Shown in pieces: positions 54,971 through 61,545 of a DNA stretch of 64,000 nucleotides. Origin of the DNA: Aminobacterium sp. MB27-C1. Lineage in GTDB: Bacteria; Synergistota; Synergistia; Synergistales; Aminobacteriaceae. Both the position numbers and the translations under genes were made by a program. The DNA is taken from the NCBI RefSeq assembly GCF_030908405.1, contig NZ_CP133089.1, positions 1,984,001 to 2,048,000 of the forward strand, read 5' to 3'. Under the pieces are notes generated by a model. The model ran no database searches, was not told the origin of the DNA, and worked only from the letters and a program-made list of their open reading frames with translations. Numbering within the stretch: the first letter of the stretch is position 1; each line of letters starts with the position of its first letter.

Positions 54971-55327
54971 ATGCAGTATACGGAACCAGTAGAACATCTG
55001 GACAACACTACTCGTCGCTGCGCTATGGTGCTCAAAAGTTTACAGGAAGAACTAGAAGCCATTAACTGGTATAACCAGAGGGTTGCCGCTACTGAAGACG
55101 ACGAACTCAAATCTTTACTGGGACATAACAGAGATGAAGAAATTGAACATGCGGCTATGCTCATTGAGTGGCTACGGCGAAATATGCCTGGATGGGATAA
55201 TGAATTACGCCAATATCTTTTTACAGAAAGGCCTTTACTCCAAGTAGAAGAAGGTGCATCCGACTCTCCATCGAAAACAGAGGAATCTTTATCAGGAACC
55301 TTGAATATTGGCAGTCTTAAAAGATAA
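54971..55327 (+). CDS. Encapsulated ferritin-like protein (EncFtn)
   Basis: A 118-residue two-helix ferritin-like protein that oxidises Fe2+ inside an encapsulin. The ferroxidase residues of Rhodospirillum rubrum EncFtn (E32, W38, Y39, E62, H65) correspond at a constant offset of 5 to Glu27, Trp33, Tyr34, Glu57 and His60 in 'EELEAINWYNQRV' and 'RDEEIEHAAMLIEWLRRN'. After a ~15-residue linker the tail 'GTLNIGSLKR' is a canonical encapsulin targeting peptide. GAGAGGAG precedes ATG 54971. The shell gene follows 13 bases later. Confidence 0.95.
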   Translation: MQYTEPVEHLDNTTRRCAMVLKSLQEELEAINWYNQRVAATEDDELKSLLGHNRDEEIEHAAMLIEWLRRNMPGWDNELRQYLFTERPLLQVEEGASDSPSKTEESLSGTLNIGSLKR

Positions 55328-55340
55328 GGAGGTTTCCTAT

Positions 55341-56153
55341 ATGGATATACTTCGAAGAACAACAGAAATGGTCAGTCAAGAGGCTTGGCATGAAATGGAT
55401 GAGCAGGCCAAACGGGTTTTAGAATCGCACCTTTCAGCACGAAAGTTCATTGACGTTGCTCCTCCCAAAGGTTGGGATTATGCTGCCCATCCATGTGGCC
55501 GCCTTGAAGTGCAATCAGAAACGGAAACGACAAAAAATAACGTAGCCTACGGCATTCATCAGGTTCTCCCCTTAGTGGAACCTCGAATTACATTTGATCT
55601 TGATTTATGGGAATTAGACAACATAACTCGCGGGCTGAAAAACCCCGATCTCGCCCCTTTAGAAGAAGCAGCTCGAAATATTGCGATCTTTGAAGAACGC
55701 GCTATTTATGAAGGCCTACCCTCTGCTGGTATTGTTGGTCTTGCAGAAGCGGCTAAAGACAGAATGATGCCTATGACCGATACTTCTTCTGTACGAGGAA
55801 TAATGGATGCTATCAGTTCTGCCCTTTACCGTTTTCAAAAAGACGCCGTAGAGGGCCCCTATGCTCTGGTAGCTTCTCCCGAATTATGGAAAATCATTTA
55901 CTCTGTATCTGAATGCTATCCTCTTATTAAAAATATAAAGGAAGTCCTCAATGGTCCGGTTATTCTTTCCACACATGAGAAAGAATCTTTCCTTGTCTCC
56001 ACACGAGGGGACGATATGGAACTTGTTATCGGACAAGATCTTTCTCTTGGGTTCGTTGGCAATGATTCACGTAAGGGAACATTCTTCTTTACAGAATCTT
56101 TTACATTTAGAGTAATTAACCCTGAAGCTATCATTCCTCTTAGAATCTCGTAG
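55341..56153 (+). CDS. Encapsulin nanocompartment shell protein (family 1)
   Basis: A 270-residue HK97-fold shell protein, close to Thermotoga maritima encapsulin (264). Recognisable blocks are the N-terminal helix that docks cargo ('AWHEMDEQAKRVLESHLSARKFIDV'), 'GWDYAAHPCGRLE', 'ARNIAIFEERAIYEG' and 'GPYALVASPELWKII'. Shells of this size usually form 60-subunit compartments. AAGGAGG lies 8 bases from ATG 55341. With the EncFtn gene it forms an iron-storage compartment. Confidence 0.96.
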   Translation: MDILRRTTEMVSQEAWHEMDEQAKRVLESHLSARKFIDVAPPKGWDYAAHPCGRLEVQSETETTKNNVAYGIHQVLPLVEPRITFDLDLWELDNITRGLKNPDLAPLEEAARNIAIFEERAIYEGLPSAGIVGLAEAAKDRMMPMTDTSSVRGIMDAISSALYRFQKDAVEGPYALVASPELWKIIYSVSECYPLIKNIKEVLNGPVILSTHEKESFLVSTRGDDMELVIGQDLSLGFVGNDSRKGTFFFTESFTFRVINPEAIIPLRIS

Positions 56154-56169
56154 TTTTGTTTTAATATGG

Positions 56170-56203
56170 GAGGAGGTCTTCTACATACCTCCTCTCGATT
56201 TTG
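56170..56203 (+). terminator. Terminator after encapsulin
   Basis: GAGGAGGT (56170-56177) pairs with ACCTCCTC (56187-56194) around a 9-base loop, followed by a short T-rich stretch. The T run is weak, so some read-through into the baeRF-like gene is likely. Confidence 0.5.
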
Positions 56204-56226
56204 TAAGTTGAAGGGAGGATGAAGAT

Positions 56227-57375
56227 GTGAAAATACTGACCAGAGATGATTTGAAGAATCTTTTAGAAGAAGGTCAGAAACCGTGCCTCTCTCTCTACAT
56301 GACCAACCCAGCACCAGGAGATCCTCGTCAGGCTCAAATACGATTTAAAAGCTTACTTCAAAATGGTGAAAAAGCTCTTAAAGACCTCGGGATGAAAGAT
56401 CAAGAAATTGATAACCTTCTTACTCAAGCCAAAGCATTGCTTTCTAATTCTGTCTTTTGGCAAAATCTCGAAAACGGTTTGGCAATGTTTGTTTCTTCTC
56501 AGTTTTTCGAGACATTCAACGAACCTTTTCCGTTTTCAGATATTGTGGTAACTGGTGAAAACTTTTATTTAAAACCCCTTTTCCCGTTGTTAAGTGGAGA
56601 TGGTAAATTTTTTATTCTCGGTCTGAGTCAAAAAGGAGTCCGTTTGCTAGAAGGAACCCGCACGAGTATAAGAGAATTAAACGTAGAGAATTTACCTCAA
56701 AATGTAACAGAAGCACTTGGTTTCGATTCTCCTGAACGGCAACTTCAATACCCTGTCATTGGCTATAGTCCTTCAGGAATGAAAGGGACAGTAACCAGAG
56801 GCCAGGCTATGGGAGCCGAAGTAGAGAAAAAATATATTCTTAAATATTTTCAAACTATAGATAAAGGAATTTCAGACCTCCTTGAAGGGGAACATGCTCC
56901 CCTTGTTCTCGCAGGTGTAGATTATCTTCATCCCATATATAAAGAAGCCAATACATACGCCGATTTGCTAGAGGAAGGAATCTACGGAAATCCTGACACT
57001 TTTTCAACACAGGAACTTGGGGAAAAAGGTTGGGAAATTGCACATATCCACTTCAAAAAAGAAGAAAAAACACTGGCAGAACGATATGTGGAAATGAAGG
57101 GAACGGGTAAAACATCCTGTGACGTAGAAGAAACAACTCGTGCCGCTTTCACTGGAAAAGTAGATACTGTTTTTGTCGCCCTCAATCATCAGATATGGGG
57201 AACATTCGACGAAAAAACATTACAGACTACAATCCATTCTGAAAAGCAAGTCGGAGATATTGACTTGCTAGATTTCATAGCATCTCACACGTTGCTACGG
57301 GGAGGTCGAGTATATGCTCTTCTCCCAGAACATATGCCTGACACATCAAGCGTTGCATCTCTTTTCCGTTTCTAA
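56227..57375 (+). CDS. Bacterial archaeo-eukaryotic release factor-like protein (baeRF, eRF1/Pelota-related)
   Basis: A 382-residue protein matching the bacterial eRF1-like (baeRF) group: an N-terminal alpha/beta domain with 'PCLSLYMTNPAPGDPRQAQIRFKSLL', a middle RNase H-like region ('FFILGLSQKGVRLLEG', 'PLVLAGVDYLHPIYKEAN') and a C-terminal L7Ae-like domain ('KVDTVFVALNHQIWGTF...GGRVYALLPEHMP'). No GGQ is seen, so peptide release by the standard route is unlikely. These proteins are proposed to act in ribosome rescue or stress. GTG at 56227 follows GGGAGG. It lies directly behind the encapsulin genes. Family assignment is from remembered motifs. Confidence 0.7.
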   Translation: MKILTRDDLKNLLEEGQKPCLSLYMTNPAPGDPRQAQIRFKSLLQNGEKALKDLGMKDQEIDNLLTQAKALLSNSVFWQNLENGLAMFVSSQFFETFNEPFPFSDIVVTGENFYLKPLFPLLSGDGKFFILGLSQKGVRLLEGTRTSIRELNVENLPQNVTEALGFDSPERQLQYPVIGYSPSGMKGTVTRGQAMGAEVEKKYILKYFQTIDKGISDLLEGEHAPLVLAGVDYLHPIYKEANTYADLLEEGIYGNPDTFSTQELGEKGWEIAHIHFKKEEKTLAERYVEMKGTGKTSCDVEETTRAAFTGKVDTVFVALNHQIWGTFDEKTLQTTIHSEKQVGDIDLLDFIASHTLLRGGRVYALLPEHMPDTSSVASLFRF

Positions 57376-57399
57376 AGAAAGTTTCTAGAAAATAAAATT

Positions 57400-57436
57400 G
57401 AAGCGGGATTTTTTCTGTCCCGCTTCCTTTATTTTC
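57400..57436 (+). terminator. Terminator after the baeRF-like gene
   Basis: GAAGCGGGA (57400-57408) pairs with TCCCGCTTC (57418-57426) around a 9-base loop, followed by CTTTATTTT. It separates the encapsulin region from the ligase-aminomutase operon. Confidence 0.8.
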
Positions 57437-57440
57437 CTAC

Positions 57441-57468
57441 TTGTATTTAGACACAAAAGGAATATAAT
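57441..57468 (+). promoter_or_regulatory. Promoter of the ATP-grasp/KamA/HDAC operon
   Basis: TTGTAT (57441-57446) and a perfect TATAAT (57463-57468) are 16 bases apart, immediately after the preceding terminator. A predicted start near 57475 gives a leader of about 150 bases before the first ligase gene. Confidence 0.55.
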
Positions 57469-57494
57469 CCGCTCAAGAAGGACCCGCGATTAGA

Positions 57495-57556
57495 AAGCGG
57501 ATTTTTCCGCTTATAGGAGGGGAATAATGAGCCAAAAGGCTTATAAAGACGTTTAA
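57495..57556 (+). other. Leader hairpin plus 9-codon leader ORF
   Basis: AAGCGGA (57495-57501) and TCCGCTT (57506-57512) form a 7-bp hairpin with a TTTT loop. It is followed by a very strong ribosome site (AGGAGGGG, 57516-57523 region) and ATG at 57527 opening MSQKAYKDV, stop TAA at 57554-57556. A short ORF with a better ribosome site than the gene it precedes suggests a translated leader. Two of its nine codons are Lys, interesting before a lysine-aminomutase operon. Function is inference. Confidence 0.4.
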
Positions 57557-57627
57557 GAACTTTTTAAATAAAGACCTTCCTCTTGGGGGAGAGAACTACT
57601 AAGAAACATAATCGGGGGTTAAAAATT

Positions 57628-58728
57628 ATGGAAGGGTTATATGAAGAGGAACGAGAGAATCCTCTACCTCTCACGAAAAAAGAAGTAAACATTATTGGCA
57701 TTACCTATAACTTACGTCAGGAAGCCCAAATGGGAGAACCTGATGACAAGTATGAAGAATATGACTGCCTGGAAACCGTGGAATCACTCTGTACAGAAGT
57801 GACCCGTCTCGGATTTCAGGTATTTCTTTTTGAACAGAATGAATTCCTCGTACAGAAACTTGAATCCGTTGCTCCGGATTTTGTATTGAATATAGCCGAA
57901 GGGGTAGGAAACTTCAGAGGAAGAGAGTCGCAGGTACCATGCATTCTCGAAAGTCTTGGCATTCCTTTTAGTGGTTCAGACTCCACATCTTTGGCTATAG
58001 GGCTGGATAAAGTTTTGACCACACACGTTCTTCGTGCCTCGAATGTTCCCGTACCGGAAAGCTACGTAGTAAGATCCACAGAAGACTTGGATAAAGCACG
58101 CCAGCTATTCTCCGTCAGTAAAAGATGCATAGTAAAACCTCGCTGGGAAGGGTCGTCAAAGGGGATTTTCCTCGACTCAGTTGTAAATACTCCTCAAAAA
58201 ATGGAAGAGTGTATAGAAAGAGTCTGGAAACGCTACGATCAGCCTGCTGTAGTGGAGGCATTCTTACCTGGTGTTGAGATAACGGCTGGAGTTGCCGGGA
58301 ATTCCAATCCAGAGTGTATTGGAATGATGACTATTTCGCCAGTAAACAAAACTAAAACCTTTTTGTACTCTCTTGAAGAAAAAAGAAATTATCTCGAGCG
58401 AATTCGATATAACGGTCCCGAAACAATCAGTGCCAATCTTCGGCAAAAAGTGGCTAAATTAGCAGTAGAAGCTTTTAAAGCCCTTGAACTTCGTGATATA
58501 GCACGAATTGATTTTCGCCTCGACGAAAGTGGAGAACCTCGTGTTATTGATATCAATCCACTGCCTGGATTGTCACCTGCATATAGCGATTTACCCATCC
58601 TTTATCGCCTTAGCGGAGGGGAATATACACATCTTATTAAAATGCTCCTTCGCGAGGCCTTCTCACGGTACAACTTAAGTGCCGCCTGCTTGAAAAAACA
58701 GGAACTTCAAAGAGAGAAGGCCCTATGA
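57628..58728 (+). CDS. D-Ala-D-Ala ligase-like ATP-grasp ligase, first copy
   Basis: A 366-residue ATP-grasp carboxylate-amine ligase. The Ddl-type ATP-grasp core is present: 'LGIPFSGSDSTSLAIGLDKVLT', 'CIVKPRWEGSSKGI' (ATP Lys), 'VVEAFLPGVEITAGV', 'DIARIDFRLDE' and 'VIDINPLPGLSP' (Mg ligands). The Ddl N-terminal motif with its D-Ala-binding Glu is missing, replaced by 'YNLRQEAQMGEPDDKYEEYD', so the substrate is probably not D-alanine. ATG at 57628 behind CGGGGG was chosen over a TTG at 57583. Its stop overlaps the next gene (ATGATG). Confidence 0.85.
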   Translation: MEGLYEEERENPLPLTKKEVNIIGITYNLRQEAQMGEPDDKYEEYDCLETVESLCTEVTRLGFQVFLFEQNEFLVQKLESVAPDFVLNIAEGVGNFRGRESQVPCILESLGIPFSGSDSTSLAIGLDKVLTTHVLRASNVPVPESYVVRSTEDLDKARQLFSVSKRCIVKPRWEGSSKGIFLDSVVNTPQKMEECIERVWKRYDQPAVVEAFLPGVEITAGVAGNSNPECIGMMTISPVNKTKTFLYSLEEKRNYLERIRYNGPETISANLRQKVAKLAVEAFKALELRDIARIDFRLDESGEPRVIDINPLPGLSPAYSDLPILYRLSGGEYTHLIKMLLREAFSRYNLSAACLKKQELQREKAL

Positions 58729-59774
58729 TGAATACCAAAGAACAATCGATAGAACCTCCTGGTTGCGGTCAACGTCCAGTTTTCATAACTGCCGCTAAGG
58801 AAAATACTCTTCGTCAAGATCTTCTCGACAGCCTTTTATGTCGCGAAGAAGTTGGTCGTGCGCTCAGTTCTGAGGGGTATTTTGTCTACAATCTAGACAT
58901 TTTTCAGGCTGATATGGCTCACCCTAAGCACCTTATAGAGCATCTTAAAAATGCAAATCCATTATGTATTTTTAATCTCTTTGAAGGTTTTGGATCTGCC
59001 CCATGGCTTGAAGCTACCTTCTGTGAACTTTTAGAAAAAAACCACATTCCCTACACAGGAAATCCATCATCAGCACTCCGCCTATGTATTGATAAATTTG
59101 CCCTTCAGTCTCAACTTAAAAAGGAGGGCATTCCCGTTCCGTTAACATATTACTTACAAACTAGGGAAGATATCGCGAAAATACATGAATTACGTTTTCC
59201 GTTGTTTATCAAACCTCGATCAGAAGACGGGAGCGTAGGTATAGACTCAAAATCCTTGGTCCGTAACGAGAAGGAACTTCAAGAAAGTGTTGAAGAAAAG
59301 CTGGAGATGTTCCCTAAAGGAATTCTGGCTCAAGAGTTTCTCTCAGGCTCAGAGTACAGCGTAAGTTTTATTGGCAATGCCCCGTTTAAGACAATTGCAC
59401 TGTGGACCCTTGACTACAGCCGCTATCCAAACGTTCCAGCATATCTATCTTATGATGCTAAATGGGACGAAGAGAGCCCTGAATGGAATCTATGGCCTGA
59501 ACATGTAGACCTTTCCGGCTCCATAAAGCAAAACATTCTCGCTATGGCCTCTTCGGCCGCAGAGGTTGCAGGTTGTAAAGGATATTTTCGCGTCGATATA
59601 CGAGAACACAACGGGAATTTTTTCGTTATCGATATTAACCCCAATCCTGCTCTTACACGTGATAGCGGACTGGCCAGACAATATGTAAAAAATGGCGGAA
59701 CCTATGAACAACTTGTGAGTGAGATACTCCAGCTGGCAATAGAGAACAGTGAAAAGAGGTCAGGTCATGAATAG
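58725..59774 (+). CDS. D-Ala-D-Ala ligase-like ATP-grasp ligase, second copy
   Basis: A 349-residue paralogue of the preceding ligase. Core motifs: 'HIPYTGNPSSALRLCIDKFALQ', 'LFIKPRSEDGSVGI', 'LAQEFLSGSEYSVSF', 'GYFRVDIREHNG' and 'VIDINPNPALTRDSG'. The N-terminal region differs strongly from both Ddl and the first copy, as expected for another acceptor substrate. Two adjacent ligases imply either two successive peptide-like bonds or a heteromeric enzyme. It overlaps the neighbouring genes by 4 and 8 bases. Confidence 0.85.
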   Translation: MMNTKEQSIEPPGCGQRPVFITAAKENTLRQDLLDSLLCREEVGRALSSEGYFVYNLDIFQADMAHPKHLIEHLKNANPLCIFNLFEGFGSAPWLEATFCELLEKNHIPYTGNPSSALRLCIDKFALQSQLKKEGIPVPLTYYLQTREDIAKIHELRFPLFIKPRSEDGSVGIDSKSLVRNEKELQESVEEKLEMFPKGILAQEFLSGSEYSVSFIGNAPFKTIALWTLDYSRYPNVPAYLSYDAKWDEESPEWNLWPEHVDLSGSIKQNILAMASSAAEVAGCKGYFRVDIREHNGNFFVIDINPNPALTRDSGLARQYVKNGGTYEQLVSEILQLAIENSEKRSGHE

Positions 59775-60240
59775 CGGTCATCTCTCAATCGATGAATATC
59801 TTGCCATTGCACAAGCAACAAAGGCTTTTACAACCGAAGAATGCTCTGTATTAAAAGAAGTCCTTTTGGAATGGCAAGCCTATCCATCAAAAGATTATGT
59901 ACTTTTAGAAGAATATCGAAAGGGAATTCTTGCTGGATTCCTCATTTACGGCGCTACTCCTATGACAGCATTCGCATGGGATTTGTACTGGATTGTTGTG
60001 AGCCCTGATTTTCAAAGACAAGGGATTGGATTAGTCCTTCAAGAAAAAATGGAGGCAGAGCTTCTCAATATTCATAAAAATGCGGTTATACGTGTAGAGA
60101 CATCTGGGAAACAAGCATATGCCGGGCAACGTCACTTTTATGTGCATGCCGGATATGAAGAAAGTGGTCGAATCCACAATTTTTATGGGGAAGGTGATGA
60201 CCTTGTCATCTACACAAAAGAAATTAAAACCTCGTGTTAA
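59767..60240 (+). CDS. GNAT N-acetyltransferase
   Basis: A 157-residue single-domain GNAT. The acetyl-CoA loop is 'SPDFQRQGIGLVLQEKMEAEL' (written in part: Q-R-Q-G-I-G), preceded by 'DLYWIVV' and followed by 'HFYVHAGYEESGRIHNFY'. Its place directly before a lysine-2,3-aminomutase-type gene recalls ablB-ablA, where a GNAT acetylates beta-lysine to N-epsilon-acetyl-beta-lysine. AblB is longer, so this is an analogue at best. ATG at 59767 follows GAGGT. It overlaps the ligase by 8 bases and the next gene starts within it. Confidence 0.85.
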   Translation: MNSGHLSIDEYLAIAQATKAFTTEECSVLKEVLLEWQAYPSKDYVLLEEYRKGILAGFLIYGATPMTAFAWDLYWIVVSPDFQRQGIGLVLQEKMEAELLNIHKNAVIRVETSGKQAYAGQRHFYVHAGYEESGRIHNFYGEGDDLVIYTKEIKTSC

Positions 60241-61543
60241 GTTAGAAAGAAAACCGATGCAATTAACCCAAGTTCGGAATCTGCGAGAGGAAGCAGGTGA
60301 AGAAAACTGGAATGATTGGCATTGGCAACTGGCAAACCGTATTACAAATGTCGAACAACTTGAACGCGTTGTAGAGTTGACGAAGAGTGAGTCGGCTACC
60401 ATTAAACGCAGCCTTAACGTGCTTAGAATGGCTATCACTCCATACTTCGCCTCTCTTATGGATAGGAATAATCCTTCGTGCCCTATACGCAAGCAGTGCA
60501 TCCCCACACTGCAAGAAACACTTATTGCTCAGACTGATCGTAGAGATCCTCTTCACGAAGAGATTGATTCACCTGTTCCCGGCCTGACTCATCGTTACCC
60601 TGATCGTTGCCTTTTGTTGGTTACGGATCAATGTTCCATGTATTGCCGACATTGTACTCGAAGACGCTTTGCTGGCCAAACAGATCATCCTCGAAGTGAA
60701 AAAGAGATAGAAGCATGCATAGACTACATTCGTAAAACGCCGGTAATACGCGACGTTCTTATCTCTGGCGGAGACCCTCTAACTCTAGCAGACGACTATC
60801 TCGAATCAATTCTTCGTGAAATACGGGCCATTCCCCATGTAGAAATCATTCGAATAGGAACTCGTGTTCCCGTCGTTATGCCAATGAGAATCACTGATAC
60901 TCTCTGCAACATGTTAAAAAAATATCATCCCCTCTGGATGAACATACAGTTCAACCATCCTAAGGAAATAACGCCAGAATCTGCTGAAGCGTGCAGAAAA
61001 TTGGCGGATGCCGGAATCCCCTTGGGAAATCAATCCGTACTGCTAAGAGGCATTAACGACTGTCCCTATATCTTCAGAGAACTCAACCAGCAGTTATTGA
61101 AGATTCGCGTGCGGCCGTATTACATATATCAATGCGATCTTTCACAAGGAATAGAACATTTCAGAACGTCTATTGGAAAGGGCATCGAAATTATGGAATT
61201 TCTTCGAGGACATACTTCCGGGCTTGCTGTTCCTACATTTGTTGTCGACGCGCCTGGCGGTGGAGGGAAAATTCCTGTAATGCCCAATTATGTTATTTCT
61301 CAATCAGATCGCAAAACAGTCTTACGTAACTTTGAGGGTGTCCTTACGGTCTATACTGAGCCAGATGACAACCAAAGTCGCTGCAACGGCCAATGCAGCT
61401 CTATATGCAATCATCAAAAAGAACTTTCGTCAGGAGGAGTCGCAACTCTTTTTGAACGGGAAGGAGCCTCAATGGAGCCTGAAAATCTTCCCCGCAAGAA
61501 AAGAAGTGAGATGTGGTCTTCAGAAAAGACAGAAAGGATGTAA
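60197..61543 (+). CDS. Lysine 2,3-aminomutase-type radical SAM enzyme (KamA family)
   Basis: A ~448-residue radical SAM/PLP enzyme converting L-lysine to L-beta-lysine. The cluster motif is 'CSMYCRHC' (Cys146, 150, 153). Asp314 ('YQCDLSQG') and Asp351 ('FVVDAPGGGGK') match Asp293 and Asp330 of Clostridium subterminale KAM, which hold the lysine side-chain amine, and Lys358 matches the PLP lysine Lys337. Cys289 is the conserved zinc ligand, but the C-terminal ligand cluster is C-x3-C-x3-C (396, 400, 404) instead of C-x-C-x2-C. The start is uncertain: ATG 60197, TTG 60203 and ATG 60257 are in frame; the last gives the classical length but lacks a ribosome site. Confidence 0.9.
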   Translation: MTLSSTQKKLKPRVKLERKPMQLTQVRNLREEAGEENWNDWHWQLANRITNVEQLERVVELTKSESATIKRSLNVLRMAITPYFASLMDRNNPSCPIRKQCIPTLQETLIAQTDRRDPLHEEIDSPVPGLTHRYPDRCLLLVTDQCSMYCRHCTRRRFAGQTDHPRSEKEIEACIDYIRKTPVIRDVLISGGDPLTLADDYLESILREIRAIPHVEIIRIGTRVPVVMPMRITDTLCNMLKKYHPLWMNIQFNHPKEITPESAEACRKLADAGIPLGNQSVLLRGINDCPYIFRELNQQLLKIRVRPYYIYQCDLSQGIEHFRTSIGKGIEIMEFLRGHTSGLAVPTFVVDAPGGGGKIPVMPNYVISQSDRKTVLRNFEGVLTVYTEPDDNQSRCNGQCSSICNHQKELSSGGVATLFEREGASMEPENLPRKKRSEMWSSEKTERM

Positions 61544-61545
61544 CT

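Noticed and set aside
57467-57502. Alternative pairing of ATCCGCT (57467-57473) with AGCGGAT as an attenuator switch
   Set aside because: The upstream segment overlaps the -10 box and would lie before the predicted transcript start, so it is not in the RNA.
57628-59774. Calling the two ATP-grasp genes D-alanine-D-alanine ligases (ddl)
   Set aside because: The N-terminal Ddl motif with the D-Ala-binding Glu is missing in both, and the context is not cell-wall synthesis.
60197-61543. Glutamate 2,3-aminomutase
   Set aside because: Both Asp residues that bind the lysine side-chain amine are present at the exact KAM spacing, which argues for lysine.
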